A stretch of 64,000 nt of DNA from Cryptomeria japonica (GCF_030272615.1 NC_081405.1:475918008-475982007); one strand, 5' to 3'. Positions 44,970 to 57,094 are shown, counted from the stretch's first letter. The notes: generated by a model not told the origin, from the letters alone. Translations and numbers: made by a program.

Positions 44970-45824
44970 ATGATGAAGAAAGACAAAATGAAGATATACA
45001 TCAGAAGCATGGGTGCTCAACACTAGAGATATGTTAAGAATGTGTATGTTGCTCCTACTGATACTCTCACCGATGACCAAAAGAGAGAGATGCAGGAGAA
45101 TGGGCAAGTCATGGAAGCCCTAATTAGTAGCTTATCTAACATTGAGTTTATTGATGTTCAGGATAAAGTAAATCCCAAAGAGGTATGGGACACTCTTGAA
45201 AATATCTATGGCGGTGATGAGCATGTAAAACAGGCTAAGGAAGAAAGCCTTAGAGGGAAGTTTGAAGATATGCGGATGGTTGAAGGTGAGACCATTCAAT
45301 AGTATGGAATAAGAATCAAAACTATTGTTGGGGATATCAAGAGTACAGGGGGTAAAATAGAAGATTCCACTGTGGTAATCAAAGTCTTGAGATTCCTATT
45401 GTCGGTCTATGCAATAAGGGTTGCTGCTATTCAGGAGCTAAGACCAATAGACAAGACTAAGGTATCCCTAGACTCCATCATTGCAAAGTTGACAGCCTAT
45501 GAGCTAAATAGTTTTGATGTCAGTGTTCAAAAGACTGAATCAGCTTTTAAAGCTTCTACAATACCATCTAGAAAAGGAAAAGAAGCTAGCACTAGTGGTG
45601 AACCAAGACAGGGCAGAGAAATGGATGATGAGGAGATTCTGATGGCATTTGAAGCTCTCCTTTCGAGGAAACTTCCTAAAGGAACCGACAAATACAGAGG
45701 TAAGCTACCTTTGAAATTCTTTTCTTGTAACCGGATAGGACATATTGTTGTAAAATGTCCTAATGGTGACAACAAGGACAAACTGGAAAGGTTCAAGAAA
45801 TTCAAAGGACAAAACTCCTTATGA
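44970..45824 (+). pseudogene. Copia-3 gag, truncated at the deletion joint
   Basis: It starts ATGATGAAG, but about 40 bp are missing just after it relative to Copia-2, removing FNRDNFKIW. A TAG replaces the Trp of QHWSY, as in Copia-1; another TAG at 45300 replaces Gln. The capsid sequence VLRFLLSVYAIRVAAIQELR and an intact CCHC knuckle ([15 protein letters not shown], with the first Cys changed to Phe) follow. Near 45806 the frame crosses the deletion joint and stops at 45822. Confidence 0.85.
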
Positions 45825-47864
45825 GTATTGGACCGGTAAGATACCTATGGTTAACTACTTTAAGGTATTTGGTAGCAAATGTTACATCAAGAGGAGTGAA
45901 CATCAGGGCAAATTTGAAGCTAAATGTGATGAGGGAATATTTCTAGGATATTCCACCAAGAGTAAAGCTTTTAAGTGCTACAATAATAGGACTCAGAGAA
46001 TTATGGAAAGCATCAATGTAAGAGTTGATGAAACCTTTGAGAAAACTGAGAAAATAGATAGTGAGCAAGCAGTAAATGAACTGGTTGCAACCTTCTGGGA
46101 ACCGGTTGACAGCCAACCAAGTACTAGTAACAATGTTCCTACACTGGAAAATGTAGATGCTGATACTGATGGAGATGAGAATGAAGAAGAAAAGCAAGAG
46201 GAATCTATCAAGACCAGTCCTCCGTATGTCAAGCTGAATCATGATCCTAAGCAGATCATAGGAGATAAGGATGTAGGAATCCTTACAAGAAGAAAGGTCA
46301 GAGAAAACTCATTTATGATCTCTGAATTTGAGCCTAAATCATTCAAAGAGGCACATAAGGATGAAGACTGGATCAAGGCAATGGAAGAGGAACTTGACCA
46401 GATAGAGAAAAATGGTACATGGTCTTTGGTACCCAGACCGAAGCACAAAAATGTCATTGGTACTAAATGGGTTTTCAGAAATAAGCTGAATGAGGATGGC
46501 ATAGTGATTAGGAACAAAGCTAGATTAGTGTGCAATGGATATGCTCAAGAAGAAGGAGAAGACTATGGAGAAACCTATGCTCCTATAGCCAGATTGGAAG
46601 GAGTCCATATGCTTCTTGCATATGCAGCTTTTAAAGGTTTCAAAGTATATCAAATGGATGTAAAATTTGCATTCCTAAATGGTGTACTTGAAGAGGAGGT
46701 GTATGTTGAGCAACCAGATGGGTTTGCCCTATCTAAAGATAGTGACATGGTATGTAGGCTACATAAAGCCTTATATGGACTAAAGCAGGCACCTAGAGCA
46801 TGGTATGAACGTTTGCATTCCCATATTGTGAAGATTGGATTTGAGAGAACAAGTGAAGATAGTAATATCTACTAGAAGTCTGAAGGAGATCAGATCCCGA
46901 TCTGTGAGGTATTTGTTGATGACATTATCTTTGGTGGAGATGACAAGATGAGTCATGAGTTTGCAGATGAGATGAAGAAAGAGTTTGAAATGTCACTCAT
47001 AGGGGAGATTAAATTCTTCATTGGACTACAGATCCAACAGATGAGGGATGGAATCTTTATCACTCAGTCCAAGTATGTCAAAGAGGTGTTGAAGACCTTT
47101 GGCATGGAAGATAGCAAATCGGTTGGTACTCCGATGGTGATTGGTTGTAAACTATCTAAAGAAGATGACTCAGAATTGGTTGATGAGAAGGAATACCGAT
47201 CAATGATTGGTAAGTTGCATTGTGTAGTGCATAGCAGACCGGATATTGCACATGCATTTGGCATTACTGCAAGATTCTAGAAAATCCCAAGAGAATCTCA
47301 CTTGGTTGTAGTCAAGCAGTTTCTTAGGTATCTGAAGGGAACTGTTGACTATGGATTGTGGTATCCTTCTAACAAGGATTTCAAATTGAAAGTATACACA
47401 GATGCTGATTAGGCAGTCAATATAGATGATCGGAAAAACACAACTGATGGTGTATTCTTTCTCAGTGGTAGACTGGTCTCATGGATGAGTAAGAAGTAGA
47501 GTTGTATCTCTCAGTCTACAGCGGAAGCAGAGTATGTTGCAGCTTTCATGAACTGCACTAAACAATTTGGATGTAGCATGTATTAAATGGCTTCAAAGTT
47601 CCTATATCTAAACTAGTAAGTATATTTTGTGACAATACTAGTGCAATTAATATCTCCAAGAATCCGCTTTTACATTCTAGAACCAAGCACTTTGAGCTTA
47701 AGTATCAGTTCTTGAGGGAAAAGGTTCAGAACAAAGAGATTGCACTGGAACATGTTTCCAGTCAGGAGCAATTAGCAGACATATTCACCAAGCTTCTCCC
47801 AAAGGCCACATTTATGTACTTAAGAAGTGAATTAGGGGTGTTGCCCCTTCAAGAGGTAAACTAA
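45825..47864 (+). pseudogene. Copia-3 integrase end, reverse transcriptase and RNase H
   Basis: After the joint the pol frame (not the gag frame) gives [12 protein letters not shown] and FGSKCYIK of integrase. Reverse transcriptase follows: [51 protein letters not shown] and an intact [12 protein letters not shown] near 46911. RNase H shows DADXAVN and a QSTAEAEY segment. Stops at 46873, 47278, 47410 and 47497 are in frame; a two-base loss near 47560 shifts it. The polyprotein end corresponds to TAA at 47862. The 370-codon open stretch before 46875 is the longest pol frame of the three related Copia copies. Confidence 0.87.
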
Positions 47865-48111
47865 AGGTATATGCTCCACATCAGTCAGGTATTGCAAAGC
47901 CAAATTTTTCTTCAGGATTGATGTGTTGAAGGATGCTACTCCTCAGGGGGAGCAACATAATGGAATAGGGAAGCTTGTGCCTCCACTTTGGCATTGTTGT
48001 CAAAGGGGGGGAAGATGTGAAGTGGAAAAGATATCTGCAGTAGTAAGGAGAAGATGTGATGCAGAAAGAGAGCTATCTTTGTATATTGCCATCAATGCCA
48101 AAGGGGGAGAT
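47865..48111 (+). other. Copia-3 3' leader, hairpin and polypurine tracts
   Basis: It has the same plan as Copia-1 and Copia-2: a hairpin-like GCTACTCC ... GGAGCAAC (stem now mismatched) at 47935-47956, CAAAGGGGGGGAAG near 48001, and GCCAAAGGGGGAGATTG at the LTR edge. Confidence 0.72.
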
Positions 48112-49590
48112 TGTTGGCATATGTCCAGAATATGTTGACATGATGATATTGTGTTGTCATTGATGTCAATATGCTAAAAGTGAACTGGTAATATGCTGAA
48201 GAGTGAACCAGTAACATGATAAAGAGTGAACAGGATTATTAAAGTTAAGCAACTGACAAAGTGAACCGGTATGATGTTGTGAATCAGAACTAGTATGTCG
48301 GAATGAGAACCGGTATATGGAATTTTTTGTATCAAGGGTTCATATGGCATGACTACCAGTTGGTAGTCTCAGCTTTAGGGTTTCCGGTTGAAGTGTTTTG
48401 AGCCTGTGTGTTTCAACTGATGGCATTATGTGATGAGTTAGCATTGTAATGGAGATCAGATCATGTTGCCATGTCAGCCTTGTGCACGTGAAGGATCTTG
48501 CATGAAGGAGATTGATCCTATTTACCTCAGGAATGTGCAAAGTCTCAGCAAATAGTAGAGAATGCATGATGGGTTATCGCCTGCAAGAAGTGGTGAAAAA
48601 TGAATGATGGATAATGTCTTGAGAACTGTTCAAGACCATTGTATTCAAATGCAAAGTGTTCAATGGTCAGGATTGAACTAACTAAATTTCTCAACCTAAG
48701 TATTTAGGGTTTAGGGTTTATGGTACTGACCTATATGTTTCCTATAAGGTCGATGTTGTGTTTCATGTTGAAGTTGTTGGCAAATGTTGTGTGCGTATCT
48801 ATGTGCAAAGATACGTGATTCTTGCCAGACCATTTGAGAGGATTGATACCTGCATAGTGTGTGTGCAGAAGGAAGGAACTAAAGTGGATTTGGATTGGCA
48901 TTGAGTGCAATTACCAGATCATTGTGATACTTGTTGATCTCTAACCACTTCATCAGTTGGAAAATCCCTTAATAGGGTAGCTTTAACCAGCTTGCTGTAA
49001 ATCCTTTAACAGGGTGACTCAAAGCCATTGAGCTCATAAAATCCTCTAACAAGGTTTAACCCTTAACCGGGTATTCTAGCCATCCCTTAACTGGGTGATC
49101 CCTAACAGGATCGGTTCCTAGCTGAACCTATTATAAAAGTCTTTAACCGGACTAGGGTCCTAATAGAGCAGACTTATAAAGAGTTCAAAATAGCTTATGG
49201 GTATTCATCCTCACTGTGGTTTTTCCTAGTTGGGTTTCCATGTGAAAAATATGTGTGTCATGTGTGATGCCTCTTTCATGTGATGTTTTGTTATTTCTTG
49301 TTTAGTGGTAAATCATTGTATCTTTGATGATAGATTATCTATTTATGCATAAGGATAAAGTGGAAATGAGGGAGTAGGTTGTATGGAAAGTTAAAAAGAT
49401 TGACCTGTTCATGTCTTTCACAGTTGCACTGTGTTTGATCGGTAGTAATCTGGTTCGGACCGGTGCTAGGGATTGCCGGTAGGTTACTATCTGCAATCAA
49501 ACTGGTTCAGGAAAAGTTTTTTGTGCTTGTATTGATTCACCCCCCCTCTCAGTACCGGTTTGGTACTTACTATTCATCATTGAGTTATCA
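48112..49590 (+). repeat. Copia-3 3' LTR
   Basis: It starts TGTTGGCATATGTCC and ends TTGAGTTATCA. It pairs with 43384-44898, although the first 60 bp differ more than the rest. Confidence 0.9.
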
Positions 49591-50095
49591 GGAACTTTAT
49601 TGTGGATCTGCAATGCAAGTGTTGCTTTATTGTAGATTGTGCACAGATAGACTGAAGAAAACTGGAAGAAACTGTACTCCTCAAAATTTGTGATGCTCTT
49701 GGTTCCACACCCATAACTAGATATAGGATTTTCCTTAGCTAGAGATAGGAGCTGATTTATTATGAATGGAAAGGGGGTGAAATGGGAGGTTTATTATGAA
49801 TGGCTAACCAATCTTAGGAAGATCAATAACAAGCCATGATGGGAATGGGTAAGTGTGTTATGGATGAATAGGTTGTGAGTGTGTACAAAGTGAAAGGATG
49901 AGATTGAATCCTGAAGGAGGGAGGAGCAATGTCTCTACACATGGTGATGGTGACCTGTTTTCACCATGGTACTTGCCCAGGGCGCCACTAAAGTGGTTTT
50001 CACCATTGGACAAATTTATTTCTCTTTACTTTTTTTTTTTTTTTTTTTTTATTTTTTATTTTTTTTGTATTTTTGCATTAGGATACTTAGAAGAG
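49591..50095 (-). other. 3' flank of the Gypsy-5 integrase
   Basis: No ORF of note. It includes a T-rich run (T20 at 50031-50050 and more to 50070) just after the integrase end. It could be 3' untranslated or LTR sequence of Gypsy-5; no LTR edge was found. It abuts the Copia-3 end at 49590. Confidence 0.45.
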
Positions 50096-51230
50096 CTATG
50101 TGTAAAAACTGCAAAGGTGCATGATGTTGATAGGATCCTCCAAAGGTTCTCCATCTGGGGTTGAGAGCTGATATGCACCGGATCCATAGGTTGTTGTAAT
50201 GATGTAAGGACCAAGCCAATTTGGTTCAAACTTGCCCTTCTTCTCTCAGTCTTGCTGATTTTTAGGATTATCTTTGAGAACTAAGTCACCTACCTCAAAT
50301 GTGCAAGGATTTACCTTGTGATTGTAGCTACGACTCATCCATTGTTGATAAGCCTTGAGATGATTAAAAGCAGTTTGTCTTCATTCATCCAATAGTTCTA
50401 GTTCTTGTAAGTGAGAGACCCTATAGTCTTCATTACTGATAATGTTGTGCAAAGAGACTCATAAAGATGGTAACTTGAACTCAATAGGAAAGATAGCTTC
50501 AACGCCACAAACAAGTGAATAAGGTGTGGCTCCTGTAGGTGTGCAAACACTTGTGCAATAAGCCCAAAGTGTGGGATTAAGTTGGATATGCCAATTTCGG
50601 CCAGCATCATCGATTGTCTTTTTGAGGATTTTAAGAATAGTTTTATCAGACGCCTCAACTTGACCATTACCTTGGGGATAATAGGGAGTGGAGAAACGAT
50701 GGTTAATATGGAAGTAGCCACAAATTTCATGAACATCTGGATTTTTGAAGGGATGTCTATTGTTGGTGATGATGGAAAGAGAAATATCGTATTGACAAAT
50801 GATATAGTTAAGAATGAATGTAGCAATCTATTTTCTAGTGACTTGTGTAAGAGGCACAACTTCAATCCATTTTGTGAAATACTTTGTGGAAGTGATATTG
50901 AATTTGTGGCCATTGGAAGAAGGAGGGTGAATCTTGCCTATGAGATTGAGTCCCCACTGACAAAAGGGCCAAGGAGTCGCAATTGGTTCAAGTTTTTGTG
51001 CTGGTGCATGAATAAGGTCTCCATGAATTTGACATTTCTTACATTTCTTGACAAACTGATATGAGTCTTTTTCCATATTAGGCTAGTAATATCTATTCCT
51101 GATGAGTTTCTTGGCTAAGGTAGGACTGCTAGAATGTGGACTACATATTCCTTCATGAACTTCATGTAACACAATCTAAGATTCATCCCTTTCTAAACAT
51201 CTAAGTAGAGTGCCATCTATACCTTGATAG
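50096..51230 (-). pseudogene. Gypsy-5 integrase
   Basis: Minus-strand order: a zinc finger with HEVHEG ... CKKCQIH, then APAQKLEPIATPWPFCQWGLNLIGKIHPPS, with Asn where the first catalytic Asp lies. The second site reads IITNNRHPFKN, again Asn for Asp. GNGQVEASDK keeps Glu. The C-terminus FEPNWLGPYIITTTYGSGAY and MHLCSFYT ends at 50096. Stops at about 51080, 50826, 50456 and 50395 and several frame changes break it. The sequence is Tat-like and close to Gypsy-1 in plan, but not its copy. Confidence 0.82.
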
Positions 51231-51295
51231 TATATGATATCGGCTAAAATGACGTATCGAGAATATTGGAAAATGAAAGTGCGGCATTGATTGTT

Positions 51296-51900
51296 TCATA
51301 AGTTAGGAGGAAGGGTGTTGTTACAAAAATATGTGAAAATGGAACCGTATAATTGGGAATCAAGACCAACAACACATATCATCTCAGTAGGAGTGATCTC
51401 ATACGAGGGAACCAAAAGGTTATCCACCAAGAACTCATAGTGGGTTTTATTCTGTGATAGATTGATCAGTGAGGCAATAGTAGCCATGGCATTCGTGGCT
51501 CGATCCTGCTCTCTTGGTATTTTCTCAAAGGTTAATTTCATGAAATATTGCTTGAAGTCATCTACCATTTTCTTGTAAGGCATTGATTTTTCATCCTTTA
51601 TTTGGTAGTCATTGGTTTCTTGATGAATTACAAGTTGAGAGTCCTCAAAAACATGAAGTTCCTGGATCTTCCACTAAACTACAATTCGTAATCTTGTTAT
51701 TAATGCCTCACATTTTGCTATGTTATTAGTGCAAGGAAATGACAAATGATATGATTTGGGAATGGAATCCCCTTGAGGTGTGATAAAGAGGATGCCAACT
51801 CCTGCACCATGCTACGTGTATGAGCCATCAAAGTATAGTTGCCAAGGCTTCGTGTGTGATACTATCAGGATGGATTCATATGGAAACTCTGAAGTTAGAG
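51296..51900 (-). pseudogene. Gypsy-5 second (archaeal-type) RNase H and spacer
   Basis: On the minus strand WQLYFDGSYT (with a stop after it) starts the domain near 51845, followed by GAGVGILFITPQG, NNIAKCEALITRL and HVFEDSQLVIHQ. These match the extra RNase H of Gypsy-1. The spacer EKIPREQDRATNAMATIASL leads to the integrase. This confirms Tat lineage for Gypsy-5. Confidence 0.78.
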
Positions 51901-52330
51901 GAGCATCATCTATCATGGGTGCATCTTCTAACTGATCTATGATAGCTTATCCCTTTATTGCTTTTCTGTCCACATATTTAATGTCAAATTCACTCAAGAG
52001 CATCACCCATTTGGCTAGTCTTCTAGTAAGCGTCGCCTTATTGAGAAGATACTTCAATGGATCGATCCTTGCGACCAACTTAGTTTTATGAGTTAGCATG
52101 TAATGTTGTAATTTTTGCGAAGCAAAAACCACAATGAGACACACATGCTCAATCGGTGTGTAGTTTAGCTCATAACAAACCAAAGTACGACTGATGTAAT
52201 ATACTACCTTTTCTTTTCCCTCAGCATCTTGTTGCGCTAAGAGTGACCCGAGTGCTATTGATGTAGCTGATATGTAGAGTAACAGGGGCTGTTCTAGGAC
52301 TGGTGGATTCAGAAGATAATATTTGAGTAT
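51901..52330 (-). pseudogene. Gypsy-5 RNase H
   Basis: The minus-strand frame gives VYYISRTLVCYELNYTPIEHVCL, then ATLTRRLAKWVMLLSEFDIKYVDRKAIKG, the standard Gypsy RNase H end. A stop near 51946 precedes the linker to the second RNase H. Confidence 0.8.
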
Positions 52331-53135
52331 CTAAAAAGTCTATTGACAGTTATCATCCCATTTGAATTTGATGTTTTTGTGTAGCAAGTGCTGAAAATGA
52401 TGACATTTATCTACAAGTTGTGCTATGAACCACCGTATGGACTGCAGTCTTCCTTGTAAATATTGAAGTTGACTGATATTTCTTGGTGGTGGAATCTCTA
52501 AGACAACTTTGAATTTTGCTGGATTGGTTTCAATTCCTCTTTTTGAAATAATGTATCCAAGGAGCTTCCTGGAGGTTACTCCAAAGACACATTTCTTGGG
52601 ATTTAGTCTCACTTTGTATTTTTCCAACCGATCAAAAATGACTGAAAGGATGTCCAAATGTGTATCTCTATCTATTGATTTTCCCAAGTTGTCATCAACA
52701 TAATCTTCTACAGTTACATGCATGAGATCATGAAGGATAGTAGTCATGGCTTGTTGGTATGTAGTGTCTACATTCTTTAGCCTGAAGGGCATGACATTCC
52801 AACAGAAAGTTCCCCAGGGACAAGTAAATGTTTTGTGTTTATCCTTTGATGTAATTTTTATTTGATTGTAGCCAGAGAACCCATCCATCAAAGATAACAT
52901 CGCATGACCTGCTTTGCTTTCTATGATCAGGTTGATGTTTGGAAATAGAAATTCATCCTTAGGACAAGATTTGTTAATGTCTCTGAAATCTATGCATATT
53001 CTGATGCTGGGATCTGGCTTATTGACTGGTACCAAGTTGGAGATCCATTTAGGATAATCAATTGGGAGTATGAATTTGACATCCAACAATTTTCCAAGCT
53101 CTGCCTTGACTAATAATGCCACTTGTGGATGCAAT
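52331..53135 (-). pseudogene. Gypsy-5 reverse transcriptase (N-terminus missing)
   Basis: It enters abruptly with HPQVALLVKAELGKLLDV and then runs open for about 265 codons: RICIDFRDINKSCPKDEF, LSLMDGFSGYNQI, TFTCPWGTFCWNVMPF and the intact catalytic EDYVDD near 52710. LNPKKCVFGVTSRKLLGY and PPPRNISQLQYLQGR follow. It is the longest unbroken Gypsy reverse transcriptase here. The residues before HPQVALL belong to Gypsy-4 integrase, so an apparent 287-residue ORF is a fusion across an element joint near 53135. Confidence 0.87.
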
Positions 53136-53480
53136 AACACATGTGGTACTGCTGGTGCTATGAAGGTAGTCCGAATTGGTGAGAACTGGGCCACTTTGGT
53201 CAACTGTCACCAAGATGGCATCATGGTGATGAGATGACATGGGAAGACCAATGATGAAATTCAAGGATAAAGTATCCCACTTCCACTCTGGTATAGCATG
53301 AGACTGTAGCAACCCACCTAGATGGAGGTGCTCCACCTTGACTCTCTAACACTCAAGGCATCGAGCTACTAACTCAACAATAAGCTGTCGCATACCTGGC
53401 CAATGATATCTTTCTCAAGTCTGCATGCATCTTCTTAACTCTAGGATGTGCTGCATAAGGATCCCTATGAGCCTCCATCA
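53136..53480 (-). pseudogene. Gypsy-4 integrase N-terminal half
   Basis: The minus strand reads HLHLGGLLQSHAIPEWKWDTL, then SLNFIIGLP (Asn where the catalytic Asp is usual) and HHDAILVTVDQ. After a frame change come KVAQFSPIRTTFIAPAVPHV. It then stops at the Gypsy-5 joint. The missing continuation is at 43383 downward, after a gap of about nine codons. Confidence 0.78.
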
Positions 53481-54154
53481 CAATGAACTCTCACAATCCC
53501 CTGAGAAAAGGTACATAAATGCACCCTCTATGGCATAATAGTCAATCAGACTCTAAGTAATAATCAACATACTTCCCTTCTAGTGTCTCCTATGATCGAA
53601 TCACCTGACAAACCTCTAAATACCATCCATCCCGACAACCACTACAATATACGATCTCTCAAAGCTGTGCCCATAGATATGGAGTATGCCTCATGACATC
53701 TCCTACTCAAGGCATCTGCAACTATGTTCTCTTTCCCCTTGATGTAGTGGACATCATAATCATACTTGCATAGAAACTCCATCCATCTCCTTTGATGGGC
53801 ATTAAGATTAGGTTGGGTGAAGATGTACTGCAGGCTCTGATGATCTCAATGAAGCTCAAAATGATGAACCAAAAGGAAGTGTCTCCACCTGACAAGTGCA
53901 TGTGCTACTGCTGCAAGCTCAAGGTCATGCGTAGGGTAGTTAATCTCGTGAGTCTTAAGTTTCCTAGACTCATAAGCTATAGCTCGACCCTCCTGCATAA
54001 GGACTGCTCCTAATCCATCTAAAGAAGCATCTGTGCATACCATGAAGTTAGTCATGGGGTTTGGCACAATAAGAATAGGTGCACTAGTGAGTACCCTTTT
54101 TAGATCCTGAAAGGCCCTCTCACACCTTTCTGTCCACTCGAATTTCTTTCCCTT
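53481..54154 (-). pseudogene. Gypsy-4 RNase H and integrase zinc region
   Basis: RNase H is seen at 54067-53846 ([53 protein letters not shown]), with catalytic Asp and Glu present. Several frame changes follow toward the zinc domain near 53450-53350, which is too worn to read fully. Confidence 0.75.
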
Positions 54155-55230
54155 TCACTGAAGGGATGTAATGGGATGTGCAACTCTGGAAAATCCCTCA
54201 ACGAAGAATCTATAATACCCTGCTAGACCCATGAAACTCCTGACCTCTATCACACTAGTTGGCGTTGGCCAATCCATAATAGCTCTGATCTCTGATATGT
54301 CAACTGAGATCCCATTACCAGAGATAACATGACCTAAATATTTGACCTTTGACCTGAAGAATGCACACTTTGACAAACTGCCATATAGATGATTGTCCCT
54401 CAAGCACTGCAATACTTGCCTCAAGTTCTCCTCATGCTCCTCCTCATTCTGAGAATATATCAATATGTCATCGAGAAACACAATCACAAACTAGTCAAGG
54501 AAAGTGTGGAATACCCCATTCATGAGACTCATGAATACAGCTGGAGCATTCGTAAGACCAAAAGGGACCACAGTGAACTCATAGTGGCCATATCTGGTAC
54601 GAAACGCGGTCTTGTGGATATCACTCTCCACTATCCTTAACTAATGGTAGCCCTAACTTCAAATCTATCTTGGAAAACACTTTAGCACCCTGAAGCTAAT
54701 CAAACAAATCATCGATCCTGGGCAAGGGATAACGGTTCTTGATGGTCACTTTGTTCAACTACCTATAATCCATGCATAATTGAAGGGATCTGTCCTTCTT
54801 CTTCATGAAGATGACTGATACACCCCAAGGGGAGACGCTAGGACAAATGTGACCCTTCTCTAAGAGTTCGTCAAGATGCATCTTGAGCTCATTAAGCTCA
54901 TTCGTGGTCATCCTATAAGGTGCTCTCGAAACTGGCTCAGCTCCTGGTACAAGATCTATGTGGAAGTCAATCTCTCTCCTAGGTGGCATACCAGGTAGCT
55001 CAAATGGAAACACATCTGCAAACTCCTCAAGGATGGGATGATCATCTAAGGAAGGCTCCTTCTCATTTTCTTCCTCTCTATCACTAATGGTGATAGCAAA
55101 CAATTGGCATCCCTTTCGCATGCTCTGCTTAAGATGCATAGCAGAAATCATGTGAATAGACATAGGCCTCTGAATCCCAGTGATTACTATGGGAGCACCA
55201 TGATCATCCTCTCACTCGATCTTTTTCTAG
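54155..55230 (-). pseudogene. Gypsy-4 reverse transcriptase
   Basis: The lead-in FADVFPFELPGMPPRREIDFHIDL (near 55020-54950), PYRMTTNELNELKMHLDELLEKGHICPS and LQLCMDYR are followed by a stop and frame changes. The catalytic part resumes as VFLDDILIYSQNEEEHEENL at 54480, then VKYLGHVISGNGI and VRSFMGLAGYYRFF. The FLDD motif is a normal variant of YLDD in chromoviruses. Confidence 0.82.
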
Positions 55231-55730
55231 CGATAATCCATCTTGGCTCTGTGGGCGTAAAGCCAATCCATGCCAAGTACGATGCCATAAGATCTGAGTG
55301 ATGTAACTCTAAGGTCTACTAAGGTGGTGTTATTACCAATTTGGAGCTGACATCCCCTAACCTTTGAATCCACTGACACTCTAGCCCCTAAAGCTAAATC
55401 CACTTTCTAACTAATACCTTGCCCAATTGCCACTAGCCCGCAACGCTCCACAACCAATGGACATATAAAGGAGTCTGTAGCTCCTAAATCAAACAATATA
55501 GATACATTGCTACCATTGATCATACCCATAGCCTCAATAACTGTGGCTTGGTGCTCTTCCTGGTAGTTGTCAACCGCTGCGAAGACCCTATGGGATTTTC
55601 CCATATCTCCAACCGTAGGCTCTGATGCTACCATCCTCTGACTACTTGCCATCTGACCCTATAGACACTCTCTCACCACGTGCCCCATGGCTCGACATGT
55701 GAAACAAGCACCACGTGCCTGAAACTGTAT
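55231..55730 (-). pseudogene. Gypsy-4 nucleocapsid knuckle and aspartic protease
   Basis: The knuckle CFTCRAMGHVVREC near 55713-55667 is intact. A stop separates it from the protease, ILFDLGATDSFI near 55510, where relatives have FDSGATHSFI; Leu at the Ser position of the active site would be inactivating. CGLVAIGQGIS follows. Confidence 0.78.
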
Positions 55731-56963
55731 GCCCTGAGGCCTAGAGAAAAACTGTCCACCTATCCTGCTTGAACCATTGTACCCACTCCTGGAGGACTGC
55801 TGAGTTCATGTCAGAGGTGTGTAAGTGCCCTGTGCTCTCTGGTTGTGCCTAGGATCCTGTGAATGCCACTGCTTGGGCTTAAAGCCCTACTGTCCTTGAG
55901 GGGGCTTCTATCTCTGATTCTACTGTGACTACTGTAGAGGAGGGGGTTTAAAGGACCCTGATGTATTCTTGTGGTTGCATTTCTAGTGTGGTTTCTGAAA
56001 TCCAAAAGACAATGGTGCAAGGTTTCGGTTCTAAAACTGATCCCTCGTGTCCTAAGGCCTGACATGAATTTCCTCTTCTATTAAGGTCTTTTCCATAGCA
56101 ACCTGAAGGCTTCCTAGAGAGGCCATCCTCACCAGTCCTACTATCCCAACATTTAGTCCCCTGATAAAATAGTTGATGAGAAGCTTCTCATCCTTCAGGT
56201 AATCCACATATGGTAGCAGCTCGAAGAACTTACTCTCATACTAGGTCACTTAGAGACCCTTCTACTGGAGATCATGGAACTCATCTATCCTACGCTGCCT
56301 AAAGTGCTCCAACAGGTATCTCTCCCTGAACCTCTCTGTAAAGATCTCCCATGTGAGGGTGTTTGCAACTAGGCCAAACTTGTATTCCTCCTGTCTCCAC
56401 CATGTGGAGGTCATTCCTCTCAAAAGGTGAACTGCTACTCGTTCCTTCAGATTGTTTTTGTAGGAACGCAATGCAAAGCACCGATCTAGGCTCAAAAGCC
56501 AAGCCTCAACTTCTACCCCGTCGATAGAGCCCCCAAATGATGGTGGCTGGAGGTGCAAAACCTCTCTAATTAGATCCCCTGGATCACGACGTGCTCTCTC
56601 AAAATATACATGTGCTGCTACTGGAGGTGGTCCAGGTAGATGAACAGACTCAGGCTCATGCTTAGCTTGGCCCTCTAAGGGATTAGGAGGTGGAATCCTA
56701 CTCTGTTCCCTAACTGCAGATCTATGTCTCCCTGAATTCAAGTTTTCTGCATGACGGTTAACTGCTGGAAGCCTATCTTGTACTATCCCAATCAGGTTCT
56801 GAAGCGCTAATAAGATGTCTCAGTTTGGGTCAACCGGTTGTTTGGGAGGATCCTCTGGGTTCCTTTCCAGAACCGGTTCCTCCCTATCAACATTTTTGAG
56901 TGCCATACGTGCATGCCTAGGACCCCTACCGCACTTGCGAGCTTGTTGCATAGTCAGAGGCAT
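55731..56963 (-). pseudogene. Gypsy-4 gag
   Basis: It starts at the ATG read at 56963-56961 (MPLTMQQARKCGRGPRHAR). A TGA near 56818 is one transition from CGA. The capsid domain is clear at 56580-56270: PPSFGGSIDGVEVEAWLLSLDRCF, RVAVHLLRGMTSTWWRQEEYKFG, LTWEIFTERFRERYL. A Pro/Gln/His-rich stretch with stops (56065-55750) leads to the knuckle. Confidence 0.82.
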
Positions 56964-57080
56964 CCTTATGAGAAAATAAAATAACAGGAAATAAATAAAT
57001 AATTTTTGGAGAAAAAATTAATTAATTAAATAATTAAAGCGAAATGTAATGGAGAAAGGTTCCTAGTGTTGGAAACCTCA

Positions 57081-57091
57081 CTCTGATACCA
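57081..57091 (-). other. Gypsy-4 primer-binding site (Met tRNA type)
   Basis: On the minus strand the LTR end CACGACA is followed three bases later by TGGTATCAGAG. Confidence 0.85.
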
Positions 57092-57094
57092 AAA

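Larger units (their letters stand above)
43384..49590 (+). mobile_element. Copia-3: Ty1/Copia element with internal deletion
   Basis: Both LTRs are present (43384-44898 and 48112-49590), with primer site 44901-44912 and a polypurine tract at 48099-48111. About 1.16 kb covering protease and most of integrase is missing relative to Copia-2. The five bases outside the two ends differ (ACACC left, GGAAC right), so it lacks a target duplication. It is close kin of Copia-1 and Copia-2. Confidence 0.9.

Noticed and set aside
52340-53203. A 287-residue minus-strand ORF as one gene
   Set aside because: Its first 22 or so residues are Gypsy-4 integrase and the rest Gypsy-5 reverse transcriptase; the openness across the joint is chance.
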